From NCBI RefSeq assembly GCF_001509405.1, contig NZ_CP011502.1, positions 2,418,001 to 2,482,000 on the forward strand: a stretch of DNA of 64,000 bases. The letters are read 5' to 3'. The notes beneath the pieces were generated by a model that saw only the letters and a program-made list of their open reading frames with translations, ran no database searches and was not told where the DNA came from. The translations under genes were made by a program, and so were the position numbers. Positions 39,760-47,342 of the stretch are shown one piece after another; the stretch's first letter is position 1, and each line of letters starts with the position of its first letter. This DNA comes from Aeromicrobium erythreum (GTDB lineage: Bacteria > Actinomycetota > Actinomycetes > Propionibacteriales > Nocardioidaceae).

Positions 39760-40095
39760 TCACGTCCAGAGGTAGGCGATGGCGACGTTGACCACGACCA
39801 GGCCGGCCACGACGTGCGCGAACGGGTTCGGCGTGGGGCGACGTCGGGTGCCGTGGGCGAGGCCCACCGCGACGAAGGCGATGGCCAGCTTGAGCCCGAT
39901 CTTGGCGTAGTTCAGGTCGACGTCGGCCGCGGGCGCGACGCCGGTCAGCACGACGCCGAGCACGAAGGCGGCGGTCACACCGACGACCATCGCGAGGTTG
40001 AGCTGGGGGCGGCGGATCGTCGTCACGTAGCCGACGAGGGCCACCACCCAGCTGAGGACGTGGAGCCAGACCAGGACGTCGTAGAGCGTCTGCAT
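39760..40095 (-). CDS. four-helix membrane protein of unknown function
   Basis: A 111-residue protein with four predicted helices (about 8-25, 32-54, 63-82 and 92-110), a His in the first and a conserved-looking [13 protein letters not shown]. It resembles small DUF-type membrane proteins of cytochrome- or copper-related families but I cannot name one. ATG at 40095 has TACGAT seven bases upstream, fitting a leaderless start, and also GAGG within that gap. Confidence 0.68.
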   Translation of the reverse strand: MQTLYDVLVWLHVLSWVVALVGYVTTIRRPQLNLAMVVGVTAAFVLGVVLTGVAPAADVDLNYAKIGLKLAIAFVAVGLAHGTRRRPTPNPFAHVVAGLVVVNVAIAYLWT

Positions 40096-40211
40096 GCCTC
40101 GGATCGTAGGACCCCCTCCCCGCGTCGTGGGGAGCTGGCGACGGTTTCGGCGCGGACTTTCGTCATCAGGTCCACGGAACGCGGGCGAGGCGAGGGGCGC
40201 TCGGGGCTGAT

Positions 40212-40241
40212 TTGGGGGCGCACGGTGCTCGCTGGTACTGT
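40212..40241 (+). promoter_or_regulatory. predicted rpsT promoter
   Basis: TTGGGG (40212-40217) and TACTGT (40236-40241) with an 18-base spacer give a credible vegetative promoter about 77 bases ahead of the rpsT GTG. Confidence 0.6.
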
Positions 40242-40318
40242 GGGTGGTCGCGTGCCCGCACGCACGCCCTCACACTTGCAGCACATTCCCTTCACGCACG
40301 AGAGAACAGGTCAGCCAC

Positions 40319-40579
40319 GTGGCGAACATCAAGTCGCAGATTAAGCGGAACCGTCAGAACGAGGCCGCTCGCGAGCGCAACAAGTCGGTGCGTTCCGCGC
40401 TGAAGACGGCCGTGCGTCGCTTCCACGCCGCCGTCGAGGCCGGCGAGACCGACCAGGCCAAGGCGTACGCCGCCGAGGCGGGCAAGAAGCTCGACAAGGC
40501 CGCCAGCAAGGGCGTCATCCACAAGAACCAGGCGGCGAACCGCAAGTCGGCCATCGCCAAGAAGGCCGCGTCGCTCTGA
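40319..40579 (+). CDS. rpsT: 30S ribosomal protein S20
   Basis: An 86-residue S20, [19 protein letters not shown] onward, ending [14 protein letters not shown] at 40319 is the conserved start; only weak AGG-type signals precede it. It is monocistronic, with a 17-bp terminator after it. Confidence 0.98.
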   Translation: MANIKSQIKRNRQNEAARERNKSVRSALKTAVRRFHAAVEAGETDQAKAYAAEAGKKLDKAASKGVIHKNQAANRKSAIAKKAASL

Positions 40580-40596
40580 CCGCAGCCCCCCAGCAT

Positions 40597-40633
40597 CGAC
40601 GAAGGCCCCCGGCACCGCCGGGGGCCTTCGTCG
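40597..40633. terminator. rpsT-holA bidirectional terminator
   Basis: Perfect 17-bp arms, CGACGAAGGCCCCCGGC and the inverse, around an ACC loop, 17 bp after the rpsT stop. It ends 48 bp before the stop of the convergent holA, so it may serve both. Confidence 0.9.
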
Positions 40634-40681
40634 TGCTCAGGCGCTGACGACCGCGCAGGGCCGACGCACACGGCGGCGACG

Positions 40682-41653
40682 TCAACGCCGGCGTGCGGCC
40701 GCGACCTGCAGGACCATGCGCTCGACGGCGTACGCGGGATCGGCCGCGCCGCCCTTGACGTCGATGTCGGCCTGCGCGACCGCGTCGAGCGCGCGGGCCA
40801 GCCCGGACGGCTCCCACCCCTGCAGCTGGCGCCGCAGCACGCGCACCTTGAACGGCGGCGCACCGACGTGGCGGGCCAGCTCGCCCTCGCCCAGCCGCGC
40901 GGGCGCGTCGGCGAGACGGGCGAGCTGACGCAGCCCAGCGGCGAGCGCGCTCGTGATGAGCACCGGCGCGACCTTGGCGGTCTCGGCCCAGCGCGCCTGC
41001 TCGAGCGCGACGTTGATCCGCCCCTCGATGGCGGCGTCGGCGATCTCGTAGCCGCGCACGTCGGCGCGACCGCCGAAGTAGCGGCGCACGACCTCGACCG
41101 TGACCTCGCTGCCGGAGTCGAGGGTCGCGGCCAGCTGGTCGGCGGCACCGGCGAGGGCGCGCAGGTCCTGGCCCACGGCGGCGACCAGCAGCGTCGCCGC
41201 CTCCTCGTCGATCCGCGTGCCGAGGTCGCGCAGCTCGCCGGCCACCCACCGCGCGTGGTCGCGCTCGTACTTCGGCGCCTCGTTCTTGACCTCGTGGACC
41301 GCCGCCTGGGCGCGCAGCTTGTCGAGCAGACCCTTGCCCTTCTGCCCTCCCCCGTGCACGAGCACGACGGCGACGTCGGGACTGGGGTCCTTCGCGTAGG
41401 CCAGCAGCTCGCCCTGGGCGACGTCGGGCAGGTCCTGCAGCTCGGTCAGGACGAGGGCGCTGGCGGAGCTGAAGAGCGACGGGCTCGTGAGTCCGGCGAT
41501 CTCGCCCGCCCCGAGGCCGCCCGACGTGGCGGTGGCGACCTCGCACTCGGCGTCGGCGGCCTTGATGCCGGCCACGGCGCGCGCCCGGGTGCGGTCGGAC
41601 AGGTACTCCGAGCTCCCGGTGATGAGCAGGATCTTCCCGAACGGCGACGCCAC
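40682..41653 (-). CDS. holA: DNA polymerase III delta subunit
   Basis: Clamp-loader delta subunit of 323 residues. It starts SPFGKILLITGSSEYLSDRTRARAV and shows VDLxxxx-like AAA remnants without a P-loop, as expected for HolA, with a C-terminal helical collar. The order rpsT-holA-comEC-comEA is the standard actinobacterial arrangement, here with a DUF1206 gene inserted between holA and comEC on the other strand. Confidence 0.92.
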   Translation of the reverse strand: MASPFGKILLITGSSEYLSDRTRARAVAGIKAADAECEVATATSGGLGAGEIAGLTSPSLFSSASALVLTELQDLPDVAQGELLAYAKDPSPDVAVVLVHGGGQKGKGLLDKLRAQAAVHEVKNEAPKYERDHARWVAGELRDLGTRIDEEAATLLVAAVGQDLRALAGAADQLAATLDSGSEVTVEVVRRYFGGRADVRGYEIADAAIEGRINVALEQARWAETAKVAPVLITSALAAGLRQLARLADAPARLGEGELARHVGAPPFKVRVLRRQLQGWEPSGLARALDAVAQADIDVKGGAADPAYAVERMVLQVAAARRR

Positions 41654-41715
41654 GCGCCCAGCGTAGTCGTCCGCTCCGACGAGCCCGCCCGACGACGCGG
41701 GCGTACGCTCTCGCC

Positions 41716-42528
41716 ATGCCGCTCGACGCCGACGACGTCGTCGCCCACGCCGACGACGCGTGGGTGGACCACCTGGTCCGCTTCGGCTTCGTGGCCTACG
41801 GGCTCGTGCACCTCGTGCTGGCGTTCCTCGCGCTGCAGCTCGCGTTCGGGCACCGCAGCGGCTCGGCCGACACCCGAGGCGCGCTGGCCGAGCTGGCGCA
41901 GCAGCCGTTCGGCCGGACCGTGCTCTGGCTCGTGGTCGCGGGGATGGCGGTGCTCGTCCTGTGGCGCGTGCTCGAGGCGGTCGTCGGGCACCGCGACGAC
42001 GACGGCGCGACGCTGTGGGCGGCTCGCGGTGCCGACCTGGTCAAGGCGGTGGTCTACGGCGTCGTGGGCTGGAGCGGCGTGCAGGTCATCACCCGGAGCG
42101 GCAGCTCGGGCGGGTCGGGCAGCGAGACGTGGACGGCGCGCGCCTTGGCCCTGCCCGCCGGCGCGGTGCTCGTAGGCGTGGCCGGGCTCGCCGTCGTGGG
42201 CTACGGCGCGTGGACGGCATGGCGCGGACTCAGCGACCGGCACCGCGAGCACCTCGCGCCGGAGGGTCTGAGCGGCACCTCGGGCGACTGGCTCCTGCGT
42301 CTCGGCGCGGTCGGGCACGTGGCGAAGGGGGTCGCCATCGGGCTGGTCGGGACCCTGTTCTGCTTCGCCGCGCTGACCCACGACGCCGACCGCTCGGGCG
42401 GCCTCGACGAGGCCCTGCGCACGGTCCTGCAGCAGCCCTTCGGACCATGGTTGCTGGCGCTCATCGCGGTGGGGATCGGCCTGTACGGCGTCTGGTGCCT
42501 CGCCCGGGCGCGCTACCTCGACCGCTGA
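41716..42528 (+). CDS. DUF1206 membrane protein with internal repeats
   Basis: A 270-residue protein with six predicted helices in three repeats of about 70 to 80 residues. The repeats are visible in ALAELAQQPFGRTVLWLVVAG and ALRTVLQQPFGPWLLALIAVG and in the paired RFGFVAYGLVHLVLA and RLGAVGHVAKGVAIGL. The family's function is unknown. It appears leaderless (TACGCT at 41704-41709, six bases before the ATG). Its end overlaps convergent comEC by 16 bp. Confidence 0.85.
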   Translation: MPLDADDVVAHADDAWVDHLVRFGFVAYGLVHLVLAFLALQLAFGHRSGSADTRGALAELAQQPFGRTVLWLVVAGMAVLVLWRVLEAVVGHRDDDGATLWAARGADLVKAVVYGVVGWSGVQVITRSGSSGGSGSETWTARALALPAGAVLVGVAGLAVVGYGAWTAWRGLSDRHREHLAPEGLSGTSGDWLLRLGAVGHVAKGVAIGLVGTLFCFAALTHDADRSGGLDEALRTVLQQPFGPWLLALIAVGIGLYGVWCLARARYLDR

Positions 42529-44780
42529 CCGCTCCCCCGCGACACGACCGACAGGCGTCCGTCGCGCACGACGACCGCGACGTCGCCCTCGTGGTCGGTG
42601 CGGTGCACCACCGCGCCGACCTGGCGCAGCATCCGCAGGGCGGTGCCGGTGGGGTGCCCGTAGTCGTTTTCGGCCCCGACGGACACGGTGGCCAGGCGTG
42701 GAGCGACCGCACGCGTGAACCGCCACGACGTGTCGGCGCTGCCGTGGTGCGCGACCTTCAGCACGTCGGCCCGCACGACGCTGCCGGCGCGGAGCACGTG
42801 CTCCTGCGCCTCCTCCCCCACGTCGCCCGTCAGCAGGAGGGTCACGCCCCGCACCACCACGCGCAGGACCACGCTGTCGGCGTTGCGGTCGACCTCGATC
42901 CTCCGAGCCCGCGTCGTGGGCTGAGCCCGCGGCCAGAGCACGTCGGCCGTCACGTCGCCCACCACGAGACGGTCGCCCCGCGACACCGTGCGGGTGGGGA
43001 CCCCTGGCACCGTGGGCCCCGGGCGTCCGACGAGCACCGCGCCGACCGCACGACCGCCCGCCACCCCTGACCTCCCGCCCACGTGGTCGGCGTCGCCGTG
43101 CGTCAGCACGAGGGCCGGGATACGCCGCACGCCGAGACCGCGCAGGCAGCGGTCGACGTCGACGGGCTCGAGACCGGCGTCGACGACCACCGCCTCGTCC
43201 TGGCCGGAGCGCAGCACGGTGGCGTCGCCCTGGCCGACGTCGCACTGCACCATGACCCACCCGGGCGGTGGCCACCCGGGGCTGGGCGGTCGCAGCATCG
43301 CGAGGCACAGGCCCAGGACCAGGCCGGTCGCGACGACCGGGCGCGAGGCGGCGCGGCGGCCGAGCCACAGCACCACCGGCACGACGCCCAGCAGCCACCA
43401 CCACGGGTAGGGCCAGACCAGGCTCGCCCCGGGAAGGGCCGCGGCGTGGTGCGCCACGAGCACGATCCAGCCGGCGCAGGCCGCGGCCGCGGTGCCGAGG
43501 ACCGACGCGACCGACGGGACGACGAGGTCGAGGAGCCCGGCCACCAGCCCCAGTACCGTCGCGGGCGCGACCGCCGGCGCCGCGAGGAGGTTGGCGACGA
43601 CGGCGACGACGGACACCTCGGACGACAGCGCCGCGATGACCGGCGTGCAGGCCGCCTGTGCGGCGAGCGGCACGGCGACCGCGACGGCCACCCACCGCGG
43701 TGCCCACCGCTCCAGGGCCCGCACGAACGGGGGTGCGAGCAGCAGGATGCCGGCGGTCGCGCTCACGGACAGCACGAACCCCGCCGCGCGCGAGAGCCAC
43801 GGGTCGCAGAACAGCAGCGCTACGACGGCGACGCAGAGCGTGCGCACACCACCGCGCGACCCCAGCCCGAGGGCTGCGAGCCCGACGACCCCCATGCCCG
43901 CGGCCCGGAGCACACTCGGCTCGGGCCGCGCCAGCAGCACGAACCCGACGACGCCGAGCAGACCCACCGCCAGGAGCACGCGCGGCGGCGCCCGGCCCGC
44001 TCGCGCCACCGCCAGCACCAGCGCGAGCACGATCGTGAGGTTCGTCCCCGAGACGGCCAGCAGGTGCGTCAGACCGGTGCGTCGGAACTCCTCCTCGACG
44101 CGGGGCGAGAGGTCGGCGTCGTCACCGACCACGAGGGCCGGCACGAGGGCGGCGGGAGCGCCGGGCACGTGGTCGACGGCGTGGCGCACACCCGCTCGCA
44201 CGCGCTCGGAGGCCGACCACCACCAGGCGCTGCCCTGGACAGCCGAGCGTCGCTCGACGCGCAGCGTCGCGGTGTCCTGGTCGTCGTCCGCCGGCGACAG
44301 CCGACCGTCGACCGTGAGCCGACGACCGACGACGAGGTCGCGGTGCTCGCCGACGAGGAAGGCCGTCACGGGGTCGCGGACGCCATGCACCCGACCGCGC
44401 TGGTCGCGCAGCCGCAGCACCACGAGGCCCACGACCGTGCCAGGACCACCGACGCCCTCGAAGGTGCGGCCGTCGCGACTCACCTGCACCTCGAGCGTCA
44501 CCCGCGCCCGCTGCTCGGCGAGCGCGGCCGTCGGGGTCGCGCGGACGTCGCCGAGCCGCCAGGTCACCGACGTCGCGACGGCGGCCACGGCCACCGCCAC
44601 CAGCGCGACGCGGGGCCAGCGCCGTGCTGCGACGCCCGCGAGTGCGACGGCCCCGAGAGCCGCGACGACGGTAGCACCTGGCCCGGCGGTCACGCCCCAG
44701 GCGGCGACGGCCCACGCGCCGAGCGCCGCCGGCACCAGCCGGACGTCGACGCCGGCGAGCACCAGGACCGGGCGCCTCAC
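42513..44780 (-). CDS. comEC: ComEC/Rec2-like DNA uptake channel protein
   Basis: A 755-residue competence-type membrane protein. An N-terminal OB-like domain leads to a polytopic Competence domain with LTHLLAVSGTNLTIVLALV. The C-terminal metallo-beta-lactamase-like domain has DVGQGDATVLRSG, VLTHGDADHVGG, LLTGDVGEEAQEHVL and VLKVAHHGSADTSW. It would pass single-stranded DNA through the membrane. The GTG at 44780 overlaps comEA's TGA as GTGA. Whether this organism is naturally competent is unknown. Confidence 0.93.
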   Translation of the reverse strand: MRRPVLVLAGVDVRLVPAALGAWAVAAWGVTAGPGATVVAALGAVALAGVAARRWPRVALVAVAVAAVATSVTWRLGDVRATPTAALAEQRARVTLEVQVSRDGRTFEGVGGPGTVVGLVVLRLRDQRGRVHGVRDPVTAFLVGEHRDLVVGRRLTVDGRLSPADDDQDTATLRVERRSAVQGSAWWWSASERVRAGVRHAVDHVPGAPAALVPALVVGDDADLSPRVEEEFRRTGLTHLLAVSGTNLTIVLALVLAVARAGRAPPRVLLAVGLLGVVGFVLLARPEPSVLRAAGMGVVGLAALGLGSRGGVRTLCVAVVALLFCDPWLSRAAGFVLSVSATAGILLLAPPFVRALERWAPRWVAVAVAVPLAAQAACTPVIAALSSEVSVVAVVANLLAAPAVAPATVLGLVAGLLDLVVPSVASVLGTAAAACAGWIVLVAHHAAALPGASLVWPYPWWWLLGVVPVVLWLGRRAASRPVVATGLVLGLCLAMLRPPSPGWPPPGWVMVQCDVGQGDATVLRSGQDEAVVVDAGLEPVDVDRCLRGLGVRRIPALVLTHGDADHVGGRSGVAGGRAVGAVLVGRPGPTVPGVPTRTVSRGDRLVVGDVTADVLWPRAQPTTRARRIEVDRNADSVVLRVVVRGVTLLLTGDVGEEAQEHVLRAGSVVRADVLKVAHHGSADTSWRFTRAVAPRLATVSVGAENDYGHPTGTALRMLRQVGAVVHRTDHEGDVAVVVRDGRLSVVSRGSGQRSR

Positions 44781-45652
44781 ACGCTCACGCGGTCGCGGAG
44801 GTCCTCGAGGGTCTTCTCGCCGATGCCGGCGACGTCGAGCAGGTCGTCGACCGACGTGAAGCGTCCGTTCTCGGTGCGCCAGTCGAGGATCGCCTGGGCG
44901 GTGACCGGGCCTACGCCGGGCAGCGCGTCGAGCTCCTCGAGCGTGGCCGTGTTGAGGTTGACGGCGACGCCCGGTCCACCCGTGCCGCCCGTGCCCGGGC
45001 CTGCCACGGCAGCTGCGGGAGGGTCGACGCCGACGAGGATCTGCTCGCCGTCGACGAGCACCCGCGCGAGGTTGAGCGTCGGCTGGTCGAGCGCGCCCTT
45101 GATGCCGCCGGCCCGCTCGATGGCCTCGTGGACCCGCGACCCCGCGGGCAGCGTGACGATGCCGGGCCGCCTGACCTGCCCGGCCACGTCGACGACGACG
45201 CGCCCGTCGTCCTCCGCGCCGCCTTCGGCCGCCGGGGCACCCGTCGGGTCGGCCCGGGCCGAGACCTCGAGCGGTCGGTCGACGTCGGACGTGCGCGGCC
45301 GCTCCGCCAGGAGCCACCACGTGAGCAGCACGCCAGCCGCGACCGCTGCCGTGGCCACGACGCGCAGATGCACCGCCGACAGCCCCGCGCGTGGTCCGAC
45401 GTCGGCGCGACGCCGGCCGCGAGCCGGCACGGGCGCCTGCTCCGGCCCCTGCGCGGGCCTCTGGAGGGCACGGTCGACGACCTCGGACCCAGCGCCGGAG
45501 GCGTCCTGAGTCGGACCGACCAGCCGGTCGAACGGGTCGTCGTCGTGCGTGGCCTCGAACGACGCGGCGAGCTGCGCGAGCCGGCGCCGCGCGACCTCGG
45601 CGCGGGTCTCCTGGGGTGGTGCCGGACGAGGTCCGTGCCGTGGGGTGCTCAC
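44777..45652 (-). CDS. comEA: ComEA-like DNA-binding protein
   Basis: A 291-residue protein with a polar cytoplasmic N-terminus, one membrane helix (about residues 97-115), a SLBB domain (VVDVAGQVRRPGIVTLPAGSR) and a helix-hairpin-helix pair (LNTATLEELDALPGVGPVTAQAILDWR, LLDVAGIGEKTLEDLR) that binds incoming DNA. It appears leaderless: TAGCGT (45659-45664) is six bases before the GTG. The longer N-terminus is usual in actinobacteria. Confidence 0.93.
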   Translation of the reverse strand: MSTPRHGPRPAPPQETRAEVARRRLAQLAASFEATHDDDPFDRLVGPTQDASGAGSEVVDRALQRPAQGPEQAPVPARGRRRADVGPRAGLSAVHLRVVATAAVAAGVLLTWWLLAERPRTSDVDRPLEVSARADPTGAPAAEGGAEDDGRVVVDVAGQVRRPGIVTLPAGSRVHEAIERAGGIKGALDQPTLNLARVLVDGEQILVGVDPPAAAVAGPGTGGTGGPGVAVNLNTATLEELDALPGVGPVTAQAILDWRTENGRFTSVDDLLDVAGIGEKTLEDLRDRVSV

Positions 45653-45765
45653 CCCTCGACGCTAGGCACCTGGCGACGTCCCGCGGCGGATCGCCGCAGA
45701 GACTGTGGACGACGACCGCCGGCGCCGTCGACCCCTGTGTACAGGACCTGCGGACGGAGCGGTCG

Positions 45766-46068
45766 TCAGTCCTCGGCGACGACGAGGGCGAGCAGCCCCG
45801 GATAGGTTCGCTCGATGTCCTCGCGTGGGAGCCTGACGCTGCTGCCGTTGCCGTGGAAGCGCTGCTCCACCAGACCTGCCTCGCGCAGCACCCGGAAATG
45901 GTGCGTCCGCGTCGCCTTGGAGACCGGCAGGTCGAAGGAGCCGCAGGGTCGCTCGACGTCGGCGTCCTCGCGCGCGAGGCTGCTGACGACCCGCCGCCGG
46001 TGCGGGTCGGCCAGGGCCGCGAGCACGGCCTGGAGGTCCGCCGGCACCCCGGGTTCCCGGTCCGTCAC
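45766..46068 (-). CDS. ArsR-type winged-helix regulator
   Basis: A 100-residue repressor-like protein with a single winged helix (LADPHRRRVVSSLA, PVSKATRTHHFRVLREAGLVEQRFHGNGSSVRL). No Cys cluster for metal sensing is present (one Cys, in RPCGSF), so it probably senses something else. It is divergent from a small monooxygenase gene, and two identical operator-like inverted repeats fill the 73-bp gap and the monooxygenase start. Confidence 0.85.
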   Translation of the reverse strand: MTDREPGVPADLQAVLAALADPHRRRVVSSLAREDADVERPCGSFDLPVSKATRTHHFRVLREAGLVEQRFHGNGSSVRLPREDIERTYPGLLALVVAED

Positions 46069-46094
46069 CTGCGCTCCCGTCCGTCGGCTCCTTG

Positions 46095-46116
46095 AGGTAG
46101 GTCTTGCATCGTACCT
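46095..46116. promoter_or_regulatory. ArsR operator site 1
   Basis: AGGTA, twelve bases, TACCT. It overlaps the predicted monooxygenase -35 (TTGCAT, 46104-46109) and lies just upstream of the arsR start region. Confidence 0.65.
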
Positions 46117-46133
46117 GGATCCCGTCCTAGGGT
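46104..46133 (+). promoter_or_regulatory. predicted promoter of the monooxygenase gene
   Basis: TTGCAT (46104-46109) and TAGGGT (46128-46133) with an 18-base spacer. The -10 ends eight bases before the ATG, so the message would be leaderless or nearly so. Operator site 1 covers the -35 and site 2 the start point. Confidence 0.55.
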
Positions 46134-46137
46134 CCGT

Positions 46138-46159
46138 AGGTATGAGCGAGATCGTACCT
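46138..46159. promoter_or_regulatory. ArsR operator site 2
   Basis: A second AGGTA, twelve bases, TACCT, starting exactly 43 bp after site 1 (about four helical turns) and sharing ATCGTACCTG with it. It includes the start codon of the monooxygenase gene. Confidence 0.65.
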
Positions 46160-46489
46160 GAGGCCGTGCTTCACGCCGCCACGTCTGTCGCCCTCGTCGG
46201 CACCGCACGTGCGAGACCTGGACGGGCCGACGAGCTCGAGCGCACCCTGCGCTCCTTCCTCGTCCCCACGCGCGCCGAGGCCGGCTGCCGCGTGTACGAG
46301 CTGCACCACGGCCCCGACGGCGACCTCAGGTTCTACGAGCAGTGGGCCGACGGCGCCGCCTTGGCGGCGCACCTCGCGACGCCCACGATGCAGGAGTTCC
46401 TCGACCGTCGCCACGAGCTCCTGGCCGGCGACCTCGAGGTCACCTTCTGGACGCCGCTGGAGCCTGTGCCTACCCCGGACGAGGCGTGA
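46142..46489 (+). CDS. antibiotic biosynthesis monooxygenase (ABM)-domain protein
   Basis: A 115-residue ferredoxin-like ABM-domain protein (YgiN-like). It has ALVGTARARPGRADELERTLRSFLVPTRAEAGCRVYELHHG and RFYEQWADGAALAAHLATP, the usual core. Such proteins act as cofactor-free oxygenases, often on quinols, or have signalling roles; the substrate is unknown. It is under the divergent ArsR gene, with which it shares operators. The end overlaps convergent degV by 20 bp. Confidence 0.85.
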   Translation: MSEIVPEAVLHAATSVALVGTARARPGRADELERTLRSFLVPTRAEAGCRVYELHHGPDGDLRFYEQWADGAALAAHLATPTMQEFLDRRHELLAGDLEVTFWTPLEPVPTPDEA

Positions 46490-47327
46490 CCGTCACCGCG
46501 AGCATGCCGGGACCCACGTGCGCTCCGATCACCGCGCCGACCTCGTTGACCGGCAGGCGGTCGCGGCCGAGCACACCGGCCAGCCGCTCCGCGACCTGGT
46601 CGGCGAGGTCGGGGTTGGCGAGGTGCTGCACGCCGATGTCGTAGCCCTCGGTGGCCGCCTCCGCCGCCTCCGCGACGAGGGCCTCGAGCCGCGCCACCGC
46701 CTTGGCCGACGTGCGGACGCGCTCGAGCGGCACCACCACGCCGTCACGCAGCGTGAGCAACGGCTTCACCGCGAGGGCCGAGCCGATGAGGGCCGTGGCC
46801 GCGCCCACGCGTCCACCGCGACGCAGGTACTCGAGGGTGTCGACGTACATGAGCACGCTCGAGGACTCCCCCGCCGCCAGCGCCGCCCCGACCGCCGCGG
46901 CCTCGTCGCCGCCCGCCCGCGCGACCGCGGCCGCCCGCCCTGCGGCGAACCCGGTCGCGATCCCGACCTGCCGGGTGTCGACGCACATGACGGGGACGGG
47001 CGCCTCCCGCGCAGCCACCTGGGCCGACTCGAAGGTGCCGGAGATCTCGGCGCTCAGGTGCACGGAGACGATCGCGTCGTGGCCCTCCTGCGCGAGACGC
47101 GCGTAGACCGCGGCGAACTCCTCGGGCGTCGGGCGCGACGTGCTCACCGGCACGAAGTCCTTGAGCGCCTGCGCCACGTCGTCGGACGTCGCGTCGACGC
47201 CCTCCGTGAACGTCGCCGCCCCGATGACGAGCTTGAGGGGCACGACCGTGATGCCCTCACGCTCGGCGTCGGCCGGGTCGAGGGAGGCGGTGGAGTCGGT
47301 CACCACCGCGATGCGTCGCGCCGCCAT
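46470..47327 (-). CDS. DegV-family fatty-acid-binding protein
   Basis: A 285-residue DegV protein that probably presents fatty acids to a kinase (FakB-like). It has VVTDSTASLDP at the start, VSTSRPTPEEF, SVHLSAEISGTFESAQVAA, VDTRQVGIATGF and YVDTLEYLRRGGRVGAATALIGSALAVKPLL. The gene lies between leuS and the comEA region, a common place in actinobacteria. Its start is 15 bp after the leuS stop. Confidence 0.92.
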   Translation of the reverse strand: MAARRIAVVTDSTASLDPADAEREGITVVPLKLVIGAATFTEGVDATSDDVAQALKDFVPVSTSRPTPEEFAAVYARLAQEGHDAIVSVHLSAEISGTFESAQVAAREAPVPVMCVDTRQVGIATGFAAGRAAAVARAGGDEAAAVGAALAAGESSSVLMYVDTLEYLRRGGRVGAATALIGSALAVKPLLTLRDGVVVPLERVRTSAKAVARLEALVAEAAEAATEGYDIGVQHLANPDLADQVAERLAGVLGRDRLPVNEVGAVIGAHVGPGMLAVTVTPRPG

Positions 47328-47342
47328 GTCGGTCCCGTCCCC

